Assembly: GCA_046154585.1 (NCBI GenBank)
Contig: JBJXDX010000038.1
Span: 1 to 64,000, forward strand
Direction of reading: 5' to 3'
DNA length: 64,000 nt
Source of the DNA: CADEFX01 sp046154585
GTDB taxonomy: Bacteria > Pseudomonadota > Alphaproteobacteria > Rhizobiales > Hyphomicrobiaceae
Shown here: positions 25,936 to 34,807 of the stretch, one piece after another
Layout: each line of letters opens with the position of its first letter
How positions within the stretch are numbered: the first letter of the stretch is position 1
Program-made: the position numbers and the translations under genes
Notes under the pieces: generated by a model
The model's input: only the letters and a program-made list of their open reading frames with translations
The model's database searches: none
Told to the model about the DNA's origin: nothing

Positions 25936-26373
25936 CTAAGCGCCGACGATCTCGAATTGCACATCGACGTTGCCGCGCGTGGCGTGCGAATAGGGGCAGA
26001 TCTTTTCGTGCGCCTCTTTCGCCAGCGCCTCCAGTTCGGCCTGGGACAGACTCTTGTCCTCGACGCGCATTTTGACCGCGAGCCCGAAGCCGCCACCCTC
26101 GCGCGGACCGATGGACACCGCGCACGTCACCTTGGCCTTGCTTGCGTCCTTCTTCTGCTGCTTGCCGACGAAATCGATGGCGCCGCCGTAGCAGGCCGCG
26201 TATCCCGCCGCGAACAGATGCTCGGGCGTGCTCGTGCCGGGCTTGCCGGGACCGCCCATCTCCTTGGGAACGGACAGGTTTGCGGCCACGAGGCCGTCTG
26301 ACGCTTCAGTACGGCCGTTGCGGCCGCCGGTGGCCGTAGCGGTAGCTGTAAAGAGGGGTTTGATCTTGTCCAC
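25936..26373 (-). CDS. ohr: organic hydroperoxide resistance protein, Ohr/OsmC family
   Basis: A 145-residue peroxidase that reduces organic hydroperoxides. Cys61 (AAGYAACYGGAIDFV) and Cys126 (EKICPYSHATRGN) are the reactive pair. TPEHLFAAGYAACYG is diagnostic for Ohr/OsmC. The start is taken as GTG 26373 with GGAG 7 bases ahead (VDKIKPLFTATATATGG); the frame runs on upstream without conserved residues. The gene lies alone, 562 bp downstream of the polyamine genes. I see no OhrR gene here. Confidence 0.92.
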   Translation of the reverse strand: MDKIKPLFTATATATGGRNGRTEASDGLVAANLSVPKEMGGPGKPGTSTPEHLFAAGYAACYGGAIDFVGKQQKKDASKAKVTCAVSIGPREGGGFGLAVKMRVEDKSLSQAELEALAKEAHEKICPYSHATRGNVDVQFEIVGA

Positions 26374-26494
26374 GCTGCATCTCCATTCCACGCGTCCCGA
26401 CAGGCGCCGACAGACGGCCCGGATGGGGCTGTCCCGGCGCCCTGTGCTACCCGTAGATAGGAGTTGCATCACCGAACCACCACCCGTGACGGCG

Positions 26495-26570
26495 TTAGTG
26501 TGATGATCGAGAAACTCGCCGTATCTATAGGCCGCCTCTGGAGCGAATTTATCGATCTGAATCACACTAG
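26495..26570. promoter_or_regulatory. spaced inverted repeat upstream of ohr
   Basis: TTAGTGTGAT (26495-26504) and ATCACACTAG (26561-26570) form an inverted repeat with 9 of 10 pairs and about 56 bp between arms, in the gap upstream of ohr. It could bind a looping regulator or be chance. Confidence 0.25.
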
Positions 26571-26607
26571 CAAGATTATGATTCGCTACCCTACCCAGCT
26601 GAGAACA

Positions 26608-26832
26608 CTAGCCGTTGGCGACATTGGGCAGGGCGGGAGTTGGGAGTTCGTCAGCCGCCGGCTGAGTAAGATCTAGCACATCACGAAGCTCGATGATCAG
26701 CCGCCGCAGATCGTATTCCGCTGTATCGATATAGCTCTGGGCCTCGGACTGGTAGACATCGAGTTCGGCGGCGTGCTGGCGCGTGCGCTCCGTCAGATCG
26801 AGCAGTCGTTGCAGCTGTTCCTTGACGTCCAT
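26608..26832 (-). CDS. small coiled-coil protein of unknown function
   Basis: A 74-residue acidic protein that reads as an amphipathic helix pair (MDVKEQLQRLLDLTERTRQ, then YIDTAEYDLRRLIIELRDVL). It has no Cys, no signal peptide and no known domain. A GGGGGG box lies a few bases before the ATG. It follows the agmatinase gene on the same strand by 78 bp. Confidence 0.5.
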   Translation of the reverse strand: MDVKEQLQRLLDLTERTRQHAAELDVYQSEAQSYIDTAEYDLRRLIIELRDVLDLTQPAADELPTPALPNVANG

Positions 26833-26910
26833 GCGCCCCCCGGCAAGCGGGCCGGACGCTAGTGCGAGTCGGGGTTCCTATACCATGGCAAATCGGAGCC
26901 GCGCACACGG

Positions 26911-27852
26911 TCAGACAGCGCCCGGTCCGGCGTTCGGCCGCGTACCCGTCAGCGCATACGACATGATCTTGTAGGCGAGCGTCGCCGCCGTGTAGTCGCA
27001 GTGATGCAGCCCGGAGATCGGCGCCAGCTCCACCACGTCGGCACCGACGATGGTCGACACCTCGGCCGCGCGGCGCAGGATCGCTAGCGCCTGCAAATAC
27101 GAAAGCCCGCCCGGCACCGGCGTACCAGTCGCCGGCATGATGGCACTGTCCAACCCGTCGACGTCGAACGTGACGTACACCGGCCGGCCGCGCAGCGGCG
27201 CCACGATGTCCTCGATGTCCCAGCGCGCCTGATCCTTGCCCCAGTGAATGCGAACGCGGTCATGGTTCGCCATATAGAAGTCCGCCTCGCCCCTGGAGAT
27301 GGCGCGAATGCCGACGGACACCAGCGAGACGTTGGGGTGATCGAGCACACGCCGCATGGCAGCCGCATGCGAATACTGCTCGCCCAGATAGCCGTCGCGC
27401 AGGTCGGAATGCGCATCGATCTGCAGAACCGCGAGGTCCGGATACTTCGCCGCGAACGGCCTGATGGCGCCGGCGGTCAGCGAATGCTCACCGCCAAGCA
27501 CGAGGGGAAAGCGCGAGGCAGTCAGCACCCGGGCGACAATGCCCTCGAGCTGCTGCAAGGCCGCCTCGACCGGCATCTGCACAGGCTCGGGCCGGAGCGT
27601 GGCAATGCCGTAGTCCTGGGAGGCCTCGCGCCACAGCTCCTCGTCGAAAATCTCGAGCTGTTGGCTGGCCGCCAGGATGGCGGCCGGACCGGCTGCCGTG
27701 CCGCCGCCGTAGCTGACGGAGGCTTCGAGTCCGAACGGAATGACCACGGCGCGCGCCAAGTCGGGACGCTCGGCATCCGTCCGCAGCGGATCGAGAAATC
27801 CTTCCGCTGCGGGCAGATAGTCGAAACCCGATGCAGACGCGCCCACGATCAT
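26911..27852 (-). CDS. speB: agmatinase (ureohydrolase family)
   Basis: A 313-residue ureohydrolase that converts agmatine to putrescine and urea using two Mn ions. Metal ligands lie in GGEHS, LQIDAHSDLRDGYLG and FDVDGLDSAIMPATGTPVPG, and the GLHHCDYTAATLAYK block is family-like. Guanidinobutyrase or arginase-like specificity cannot be excluded by eye. ATG 27852 starts 4 bp after the stop of the ornithine decarboxylase, so both enzymes feed putrescine from ornithine and agmatine. Confidence 0.88.
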   Translation of the reverse strand: MIVGASASGFDYLPAAEGFLDPLRTDAERPDLARAVVIPFGLEASVSYGGGTAAGPAAILAASQQLEIFDEELWREASQDYGIATLRPEPVQMPVEAALQQLEGIVARVLTASRFPLVLGGEHSLTAGAIRPFAAKYPDLAVLQIDAHSDLRDGYLGEQYSHAAAMRRVLDHPNVSLVSVGIRAISRGEADFYMANHDRVRIHWGKDQARWDIEDIVAPLRGRPVYVTFDVDGLDSAIMPATGTPVPGGLSYLQALAILRRAAEVSTIVGADVVELAPISGLHHCDYTAATLAYKIMSYALTGTRPNAGPGAV

Positions 27853-27856
27853 ATCC

Positions 27857-29044
27857 TCAGGCGTGCAGGTCGGCCGCTCTCGTCTCGGACTGCGCTGCGT
27901 CCTCGCCGTACATCGAGAACATCGGCTCGTCCTTCAGGATCACCTGCTCGTACTGGCCGTAGCCGTTGAAGTGGCCGGCGATGGCTCGTCCGTAGGCGCC
28001 CGTGTTGCCGATCTCGATGAAGTCGCCTTCCTTGACGTTGGACGGTAGCAGGAACGGCCCCTTCATGTGGTCGATGGAGTCGCACGTCGGCCCCCACAGC
28101 TCGAAGGCCGTCAGCGACTGCGGCTGCTCGCCCTTGGGCCCGACGAGACGCGCCGGGAAGATAAAGTTCAAATGCGCCGCATCGAACAGGATGCCGTAGC
28201 CGCCGTCGTTGATGTAGAGGTCGTTGCCGCGGCGGGCATCGACACGCACGACGAGGCTTTCGGCCTCTGCCACGAGGGCGCGGCCGGGCTCGCACATGAC
28301 GCGGCAGTTGTCGCTGACTGGCAGCTTGTCGACGCCGTGGCGGATGACATCCATGAAGGCCGACAGCGGCGCCGGCTGCTCGTTTGAGTAACGCGACGGG
28401 AAGCCGCCGCCGACGTCGATGCGCTCAACGAGCACGCCTGCCTTGACGATGAGCTTGTGCACATCTTCCAGCGCATTGCCGTAGGCTTCCGGCGTCACCG
28501 TCTGTGAGCCGACGTGGAACGTGATGCCGAGCAGTTTCGCCACCTGCCGGGTCTTGACCAGCAGGCGGGCGGCGCGAGCGCCGGTGATGCCGAACTTGCG
28601 CTCGAGCGGAATGCGGCTGTTCTTCGGAGGCACCGCAATGCGCACCCAAAGCGTCAGATCGCGGGCGTCGTGCGTCTCCTCCTGGATCTTCTTCAGCTCG
28701 TCCTCGGAGTCGAGCGAGAAGCTGCGGCAGCCGAGCGCATAGGCGCGGCGGATCGCATGGCGCGACTTCACCGGATGCATGAAGTGGAACATCACGTCCG
28801 GGATGGTACGCGCGTCCTCGAGCTCGGGGAGCGAGGCCACGTCGAAATGACGGATGCCCGCGCCGTAGAGCGCGCCGAGTAGGAACACGGAGCTGTTCGC
28901 CTTGTAGGCGTAGGCCACGTCGCCGGGGAAGTTATTGAGGAAAAAGCGCGCTGCCCGTCCCGCGGCGTGCGGGCGGAAACAGACGACGGGTTTTTCGGGC
29001 TTCTTTGCCGCGATCAGCGCGGCCGCAGAGGCGAATGTATCCAT
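27857..29044 (-). CDS. ornithine/diaminopimelate-type decarboxylase (fold type III), probable ornithine decarboxylase
   Basis: A 395-residue PLP enzyme with an alanine-racemase-like barrel. Lys48 in VAYAYKANSS binds PLP, HVGSQT and DVGGGFPSRY bind phosphate, CEPGRALVA is present, and Cys321 in WGPTCDSIDHMKGP comes from the partner subunit. The WGPTCDS motif is that of ornithine (or lysine/ornithine) decarboxylase, not diaminopimelate decarboxylase. It makes putrescine for the next gene's pathway. ATG 29044 is chosen over an upstream frame extension without homology. Confidence 0.9.
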   Translation of the reverse strand: MDTFASAAALIAAKKPEKPVVCFRPHAAGRAARFFLNNFPGDVAYAYKANSSVFLLGALYGAGIRHFDVASLPELEDARTIPDVMFHFMHPVKSRHAIRRAYALGCRSFSLDSEDELKKIQEETHDARDLTLWVRIAVPPKNSRIPLERKFGITGARAARLLVKTRQVAKLLGITFHVGSQTVTPEAYGNALEDVHKLIVKAGVLVERIDVGGGFPSRYSNEQPAPLSAFMDVIRHGVDKLPVSDNCRVMCEPGRALVAEAESLVVRVDARRGNDLYINDGGYGILFDAAHLNFIFPARLVGPKGEQPQSLTAFELWGPTCDSIDHMKGPFLLPSNVKEGDFIEIGNTGAYGRAIAGHFNGYGQYEQVILKDEPMFSMYGEDAAQSETRAADLHA

Positions 29045-29199
29045 CTCATGGGACCCCCACCAGTCGGTTGGACCGGGCGAGCTGCACAAACTGGCAGAGA
29101 CCGCCTACGAACAGGCGTCAGATAAGGTTTGTGTGCCCCGCTGTAAAGACCCAATCGTACACCTAGCACTATCGTCGCAGGCTGAAGGCGGCGTCGCAG

Positions 29200-30744
29200 T
29201 TAATTCTGTGCCACGGGCTCCCGGCGCGCGCGCCGCACGAGCAGAATGAGGGGCACGGCGAGCGCCGACATCGCCGTGTACATGCCGAACGCGTTCAGGT
29301 AGCCGATCATCGCCGATTGCCGCGTGATCTCCTTGGAGAGCTTGGCGAGGCCCGCCACCGTCTCGACGTCCCACTGCCCCAGCGCCCACGGCATCGCCAG
29401 CGTGCGGTTGTAGGGCGAAACCAGTTCCGCGAGCCGCGCGTAGTTCACGCCCGTGCTGCGGACGATTTCCGCCACCGACAGGGAGATGAAGAAGCTCGAT
29501 CCGACGTTGCGCATCAGGTGGTAAACGGCTGTCCCCTCGGGCCGTAGCGACGCGTCGAGCGTGGCGAAGGTCGCCACCGTCAGCGGCACCCAGATGATGC
29601 CCACCGCCAATCCCTGCAGCAGGCTGTTGAAGGCGAGAATGGCCTCGCTGACGTTGAGATCGATGCTCATCAGCCAGAGCCCCGAGACGACCTGAAGGCC
29701 GAAGCCGATCGTCATGCCGATGCGCGGGTCCAGCCGGCCGATCATCCCGGCGACGAAAAATCCGGCCAGCGAGCCGACACCGCGCCAGCTCGTCATCTCG
29801 CCGAGCAGCGTGTCGGGAAAGCCTGCGTGCTGCTGCAGCAGCGCGGGCAGCAGCACGATCGGCGTGAAGTTCAGCATGCCGTAGACCCATACCAGCGCCA
29901 TGCCGAGCAGGAAGTTGCGATCCCGCACCAGGCGCGGCGAGAGGAACGGCGCCCGCGCCGTCATGCTGTGGACAATGAAGACGTACAGGGCCAGCACCGA
30001 TATCAGCACCTCAACGATGATCTCGGTGGATTGAAACCAGTCGAGGCGCTGACCGCGCGACAAGGCGAGCTGCAAGCTGGCGATGGCGATCGACAGGGCC
30101 AGGAAGCCGAACCAGTCGAACGGCGCCGGCCGCGCCTCGCGATCGGGCGGCAGCGCAAACCTCAGGCCCAGACTGACGATCAGACCCGGGATGACCATCA
30201 TGTAAAAGGCCCAGCGCCAGCTATAGGTGTCCGACAGCAGGCCGCCGACCGCCGGGCCGATGACCGGCCCGATCACAGCCGACATGCCGTAGATCGAGAT
30301 CACCATGCCGTGCTGCTCCGACGGGAACGTGTCGAGCAGGATGGTCTGCGACAGCGGGACGAGCGGCGCGCCGATGCCGCCCTGCAGGATGCGCCAGAAC
30401 ACCAGCTCCTCCAGCGACCCCGACGCACCGCACATGAAGGTCGCAATCGTGAATCCCAGGCTGCACCAGACCATGACGGCACGGCGGCCGAAGCGGGCGG
30501 CGAGCCAGCCGGCCATCGGCGTCACGACGGCCGTCGCCAGGATGTTGAAGGTCATGGTCCAGGCGATCTCGTCCTGTGTGGCAAGCATCGAGCCTTGCAT
30601 CTGGGGCAGCAGCGTCGAAGCAACGAGGATCGTGGCCGTGAACAGCGTCGTGGCCAGAACCGTCATCGTAAGAATGAGGTAGCGCTGCGCCACGAACCGT
30701 CTCACACCTGTGTAAAATACCGTCGCACGTCGCGTGCCACTCAA
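29200..30744 (-). CDS. DHA2-family (EmrB/QacA) MFS exporter
   Basis: A 514-residue drug/proton antiporter of the 14-TM DHA2 family. Motif A-like GWLAARFGRRAVMVWCSL and motif C GMSAVIGPVIGPAVGGLLSD are visible. MLATQDEIAWTMTFNILATA is typical of EmrB. Its start may be the TTG at 30744, which overlaps the TGA stop of the preceding YeeE gene (TTGA), or GTG 30705; no strong ribosome site decides. Export substrate is unknown. There is no EmrA-like membrane-fusion gene beside it. Confidence 0.88.
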   Translation of the reverse strand: MSGTRRATVFYTGVRRFVAQRYLILTMTVLATTLFTATILVASTLLPQMQGSMLATQDEIAWTMTFNILATAVVTPMAGWLAARFGRRAVMVWCSLGFTIATFMCGASGSLEELVFWRILQGGIGAPLVPLSQTILLDTFPSEQHGMVISIYGMSAVIGPVIGPAVGGLLSDTYSWRWAFYMMVIPGLIVSLGLRFALPPDREARPAPFDWFGFLALSIAIASLQLALSRGQRLDWFQSTEIIVEVLISVLALYVFIVHSMTARAPFLSPRLVRDRNFLLGMALVWVYGMLNFTPIVLLPALLQQHAGFPDTLLGEMTSWRGVGSLAGFFVAGMIGRLDPRIGMTIGFGLQVVSGLWLMSIDLNVSEAILAFNSLLQGLAVGIIWVPLTVATFATLDASLRPEGTAVYHLMRNVGSSFFISLSVAEIVRSTGVNYARLAELVSPYNRTLAMPWALGQWDVETVAGLAKLSKEITRQSAMIGYLNAFGMYTAMSALAVPLILLVRRARREPVAQN

Positions 30745-31835
30745 TCTTCGCTGGCGAGCGAGCGCTCCAGCGTCTTTACGCCAAACACCGCGCCGAGAAC
30801 GATAGCCAGTACCGTGATGAATGATCCTGCGGCGAGCGTCGAGATGCCGGATACGCCCTGCCCGATGGTGCAGCCGAGCGCCATGACGCCGCCGATGCCC
30901 ATCAGCGTCGCGCCCGTCAGGTGCCGGAGCGTGTCATCGCTGCCGGCAAACCCCGTGACACGGAACGTGCCGGTCGCCGTCGCCATGATAAATGCCCCAA
31001 GAAGCGCGCCGATGACGGTAGCGACGCCGAAGCCGGGCAAGGGCGCAGCCGTAAAACGCTCCAGCCATTCCATGGCATCGCCGATCGGGCGGACATAGGT
31101 GAGCGAGATCGGAGGCCTGGGCCAGTCGGCCATCTCGTCGAAGGCGAGCCCCGTCAGCAGCCAGCCGGCCGCGGCGGTCAGCCCGACGCCGATGCCGGCC
31201 CAGACGTGCTTGCGCGACGACCGGAAATCAGAGCTTGCGAAGCAGAAGACAAAAATCGGCAGCAGGATCGCTGCAGCGGCGATGAGCTGAGCCGTCCGAC
31301 CCGGCATGCCGATGTATGGCGCGAGGAGGTCGCCGAAGCTCTGGGTTGGTGCGCTCAACGTGATGCTGGACGCCTTCTCCAGCATTACGCGCAGCGGGCC
31401 CAGGATACCGCCGATGGTGATGTAGGCCAGCGAACCGATAACGCCCAGAACCAGCAGCGAGCGCATGTCGCCGCTTCCCGCCCGAACGAGATTGCGGCTG
31501 GCGCACCCTCCGGCGAACACCATGCCGAAGCCGAACATCAGCCCGCCAAGGGTATGGCCGGCCCAGTTGAGCCGCGCCGACAGATACATGGACAGCGACA
31601 GCTCAACCGCCCCGCCCCACTGCAGCAATTGCGCGCCGAGCAGTGCCGTTCCGGCCGCCAGCAGCCAGGCGCGCAGACGCCGCCAGTCCTTGAGCATCAT
31701 GACGTCGGAGATGGCCCCCATGGTGCAAAAATTGGTGGCTTGCGCGACGGCGCCGAAGGCAAAGCCGATCAGCAGGCCGCCCGCTGCCAGCCAGACGGGT
31801 GCGTCAGCCGACACCAGGTCACGCAGAGCATTCAT
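30741..31835 (-). CDS. YeeE/YedE-family thiosulfate/sulfur transporter
   Basis: A 364-residue multi-span membrane protein of the YeeE/YedE (DUF395, TsuA-like) family, which moves thiosulfate or sulfane sulfur into the cell. The three family cysteine motifs are intact: ATNFCTMGA (Cys37), AGGCASRNLVRAG (Cys111) and LGCTIGQGVSG (Cys322). About ten spans are predicted. It overlaps the EmrB-type gene as TTGA and is divergent from an MFS gene. A link to the four-domain rhodanese gene, 16 kb away, would be functional, not operonic. Confidence 0.9.
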   Translation of the reverse strand: MNALRDLVSADAPVWLAAGGLLIGFAFGAVAQATNFCTMGAISDVMMLKDWRRLRAWLLAAGTALLGAQLLQWGGAVELSLSMYLSARLNWAGHTLGGLMFGFGMVFAGGCASRNLVRAGSGDMRSLLVLGVIGSLAYITIGGILGPLRVMLEKASSITLSAPTQSFGDLLAPYIGMPGRTAQLIAAAAILLPIFVFCFASSDFRSSRKHVWAGIGVGLTAAAGWLLTGLAFDEMADWPRPPISLTYVRPIGDAMEWLERFTAAPLPGFGVATVIGALLGAFIMATATGTFRVTGFAGSDDTLRHLTGATLMGIGGVMALGCTIGQGVSGISTLAAGSFITVLAIVLGAVFGVKTLERSLASED

Positions 31836-31920
31836 GCCACACCCTCTGCGGCCCTATACGACGCAGCGAGTCTATCATGTTCCCGGATCGGGCTGTACAG
31901 GCGGGCTGGGCGGCGGCCCT

Positions 31921-31937
31921 TGCAGGTCTGACCTGCA
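31921..31937. promoter_or_regulatory. palindrome between divergent yeeE and MFS genes
   Basis: A 17-bp perfect dyad, TGCAGGTC-T-GACCTGCA, lies in the 233-bp divergent gap, 86 bp upstream of yeeE. It is a good operator candidate for a dimeric repressor. No regulator gene is adjacent. Confidence 0.45.
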
Positions 31938-32068
31938 GGCGCGCGGGCCGCTTATCCCCATTCTTGCCGCAGGCCGGTGTGTATTGCCTCTTGCCTGCAC
32001 TATGCTGCCCTCACCGCTTGCTGGTCCTTCCAGAGTCACCAATAGCCCTTCCCCAACATGGCCGACCA

Positions 32069-33307
32069 TTGACCGTCCCGACCACCGCGCCTCCCCAGCA
32101 GTCCCGCCGGCCTGCGGCGCTGGCCATTTTCGGGCTCGGAACCACACAAGTCATCGGCTGGGGCACATCGTTCTCACCGATCACCATTTACGGCACGCTC
32201 ATCGGCGACGAGCTCGGCATGTCGCGCGAGACGGTCTTCAGCGGCATCACGGTCATGCTTCTGTTCAGTGCCCTCATCGCCCCCCGCGTCGGCCGCATCG
32301 TCGATCATCGCGGCGCGCGGCCAGTCATGGTCACGGGCTCCATCATCGCAGCACTGTCCATGCTGGCCATGTGGCTCGCGCACGGCCACGTCTCATATTT
32401 TTTTGCGTGGATCCTCATCGGCCTCGCCATGCCGATGATGCTGAGCAATACGGCGCTGCCGGGTCTGGTGCAGGTGGTGGGACCGGACGCCCGCCGATCC
32501 ATTACGGCGCTGATGCTCATCAACGGCCTGACCTCCACCATTTTCCTGCCGCTGTGCGCCTGGCTCGTGACTGTCATCGGGTGGCGTGATAGCTACCTCA
32601 TCTTTGCTGCGCTCCACATCTTCGTCTGCGTTCCGATTCACGCGGTCGTCTTGCGTCCGCTCGGAGGCACGGCAGCGGTCCGATCCGAGGGCGCCCCTCC
32701 TGCGAGCGGCCTGTTGCCGCCCCATCGCCGCAAGGCCGCGTTCATCATGCTGGCGATCTGGGCCTGCACCGAAGGGTTGATCACCTGGGGCCTATACCTG
32801 CAGGTTATCGACGTGTTCAAGGCCATGGGCTTGAGCGGCACCGTGGCGGTTGGGTTGTGGGCGCTGGTCGGCCCGGCACAGGCCACCGCGCGGTTCGCCG
32901 ATCTCGTATTCGGAGGCCGCTATTCGATCTTCGCAGTGGCCATCGCTTCGGCGTCGCTGTCGTCGCTGAGCTTCCTGTTCGTCCTGCCGTTTGGTTTCTC
33001 GCTGACATCAACGGCGCTGTTCTGCATCTTCCTCGGCGTCGGCCACGGGCTGTTCGCCGTGGCGCGCAATACGCTGCCGCTGATCCTGTTCGGCGCCAAG
33101 GAATATGGCACTTACATGGGCCTGCTGATGGTGCCGCAGAACATCGTCAACGCCGCCTCGCCCATCATTGTCGCCGCCGCCATCAGCCGCATCCATCCCA
33201 TCAGCGCCCTGTGGATCGCCGGCCTCGGCGCCGTCACGGGGCTCGGCGCGGTGCTCGGGCTGATGCGCATCTGCCGTGAGCAGGCTGTTGTCCACCCCAA
33301 GAGCTGA
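32069..33307 (+). CDS. MFS transporter
   Basis: A 412-residue MFS permease of about 12 spans, possibly an organic-acid carrier. RVGRIVDHRGARPVMVTGSI resembles motif A in the first half. Homology starts about PAALAIFGLGTTQVIGWGTS. The start is uncertain: TTG 32069 is the best in-frame candidate, no good Shine-Dalgarno is visible, and an ATG far upstream (31799) would add a non-membrane leader antisense to yeeE. Substrate unknown. Confidence 0.8.
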   Translation: MTVPTTAPPQQSRRPAALAIFGLGTTQVIGWGTSFSPITIYGTLIGDELGMSRETVFSGITVMLLFSALIAPRVGRIVDHRGARPVMVTGSIIAALSMLAMWLAHGHVSYFFAWILIGLAMPMMLSNTALPGLVQVVGPDARRSITALMLINGLTSTIFLPLCAWLVTVIGWRDSYLIFAALHIFVCVPIHAVVLRPLGGTAAVRSEGAPPASGLLPPHRRKAAFIMLAIWACTEGLITWGLYLQVIDVFKAMGLSGTVAVGLWALVGPAQATARFADLVFGGRYSIFAVAIASASLSSLSFLFVLPFGFSLTSTALFCIFLGVGHGLFAVARNTLPLILFGAKEYGTYMGLLMVPQNIVNAASPIIVAAAISRIHPISALWIAGLGAVTGLGAVLGLMRICREQAVVHPKS

Positions 33308-33369
33308 TCTGCGCCGGCTGCGGTCTTGAATGCGCGGCTCCTATGTGGAAAGGAGGGCCAGCGCAAGAG

Positions 33370-33393
33370 CAGGATCGTTTCGGACTGAATCAC
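33370..33393. repeat. dispersed repeat copy 1 (CAGGATCG core)
   Basis: A 24-bp motif beginning CAGGATCG and ending CAC matches the sequence at 36658-36681 in 20 of 24 positions. This copy lies in a gene-free gap upstream of cfa; GAATC inside it is part of the GANTC cluster. Confidence 0.45.
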
Positions 33394-33464
33394 TTTCGCC
33401 TCACCCGAGGCGCTCGGCCGAAGCGTGAATCCTGCTCTACACTTTAGGTTTTAGAGTCCGATTC
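33387..33464 (+). promoter_or_regulatory. cluster of four GANTC (CcrM-type) sites upstream of cfa
   Basis: GAATC at 33387, GAATC at 33427, GAGTC at 33454 and GATTC at 33460 lie within 78 bp of gene-free DNA, 87 bp upstream of the cfa start codon. CcrM in alphaproteobacteria methylates GANTC and thereby gates some promoters. GTGAATC and GATTCAC are also an inverted pair (33425-33431 with 33460-33466). Confidence 0.4.
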
Positions 33465-33550
33465 ACGTGTCGCGGCGGAGCCGCGCTATGCGCGGACACA
33501 TGGAAGCCGAGTACTTCCATGAGAGACGATCGCGCTCCAGGAGGCCGGCC

Positions 33551-34807
33551 ATGTTCCCACTCTCCAACATGCTGAAGTCGTTCGTGCGCGTCGGCACGCT
33601 CAAGGTCATCGATGCAGCGGGCGGCGTGCACGTCTTCTCAGGCGCGCCCGGCCCGCGCGTCACCATGCGGCTGACCGACCCCACGCTGTACCGCAGGCTG
33701 TTCTTCAATCCCGAGCTGCACGCGGGCGAGGCCTACATGGACGGCCGCCTCAGCTTCGAGGACTCCACGCTCAGGGATTTCCTGACGCTGTTCTCCATGA
33801 ACCGGCTCTCGCTCGGCTCCTATCCCCTGCAGAAGGTCCTGCGCAAGGTGTCGCGCGGCCTGAAGCGGTTCCAGCAGGCCAATCCCGTCGGCAAGGCGCA
33901 GCAGAACGTGGCGCACCACTACGATCTCGGCAACGATTTCTACAAGCTGTTCCTCGACGAGGGCATGCTGTACTCGTGCGCCTACTTCCTCAACGACAAC
34001 GAGACGCTCGAGCAGGCGCAGCGCAACAAGTTGCGGCTGATTGCGTCGAAGCTCAATCTGAAGCCCGGCTTGCGCATCCTCGACATCGGCAGCGGCTGGG
34101 GCCAACTCGCGCTCTACCTTGCCGAGATGGAGAACGTCGACGTGACCGGCGTCACGCTTTCCAAGGAGCAGCATGCGCTCTCCAACGAGAAGGCGCGGCA
34201 GGCCGGACTGTCGGATCGCGTGCGCTTCCACCTGCGCGACTACCGCGAGCTCGACGATCGCTTCGATCGCATCGTATCGGTCGGCATGTTCGAGCATGTG
34301 GGCGTACACCACTACGACGAGTTCTTCGCCAAGATCAACACGCTGCTGAAAGACGACGGCGTGATGCTGCTTCACTCCATCGGCCATATGAGCCCGCCCG
34401 GCACCGCCAGCCCCTGGCTCCGGAAGTACATCTTTCCCGGTGCCTACTCGCCCGCTCTGTCTGAGGTGTTCACATCGGTGGAGCAGGCCAGCCTATGGGT
34501 CACCGATCTCGAATTCCTGCGGCTGCACTACGCCAAGACGCTCAATCACTGGGCGCGGCGCTTCGAAGCCAACCGTGCCGCCGTCGCCGCCATGTACGAC
34601 GAACGGTTCTGCCGCATGTGGGAGTTCTATCTCATCAGCGCGGAGATGATGTTCCGCACCGGCAGCCAGCTCGTCTTCCACATGCAGCTCGCGCGGCAGC
34701 GTGATGCCGCCCCTATCGTGCGCGACTACGTGACAGATACGCAGCGGGACTACATGGCAAAAGAAGCTTCGCGGCCGCTACCGTTCGGGGCCGGCAAGCT
34801 CGATTAG
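33551..34807 (+). CDS. cfa: cyclopropane-fatty-acyl-phospholipid synthase
   Basis: A 418-residue SAM-dependent enzyme that adds a methylene bridge to unsaturated acyl chains of membrane phospholipids. The AdoMet motif LDIGSGWGQLALYLAE starts at residue 177. HHYDLGNDFYKLFLDE at 122-137, VTGVTLSKEQHALS and VGMFEHVG are also family-like. An AGGAGG box 5 bases before ATG 33551 sets the start. It overlaps the convergent membrane-protein gene by 4 bases. The product is a membrane-stress modification, so an upstream regulated promoter is likely. Confidence 0.94.
   Translation: MFPLSNMLKSFVRVGTLKVIDAAGGVHVFSGAPGPRVTMRLTDPTLYRRLFFNPELHAGEAYMDGRLSFEDSTLRDFLTLFSMNRLSLGSYPLQKVLRKVSRGLKRFQQANPVGKAQQNVAHHYDLGNDFYKLFLDEGMLYSCAYFLNDNETLEQAQRNKLRLIASKLNLKPGLRILDIGSGWGQLALYLAEMENVDVTGVTLSKEQHALSNEKARQAGLSDRVRFHLRDYRELDDRFDRIVSVGMFEHVGVHHYDEFFAKINTLLKDDGVMLLHSIGHMSPPGTASPWLRKYIFPGAYSPALSEVFTSVEQASLWVTDLEFLRLHYAKTLNHWARRFEANRAAVAAMYDERFCRMWEFYLISAEMMFRTGSQLVFHMQLARQRDAAPIVRDYVTDTQRDYMAKEASRPLPFGAGKLD

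Noticed and set aside
26374..26565. An upstream extension of Ohr by 64 residues
   Set aside because: Ohr proteins begin a few residues ahead of the KPLFTATATATGG segment, and GGAG precedes GTG 26373.
29827..31098. A 423-codon plus-strand open frame opposite the EmrB-type and YeeE genes
   Set aside because: Antisense to two well-supported membrane proteins, with charged low-complexity residues and no start context.
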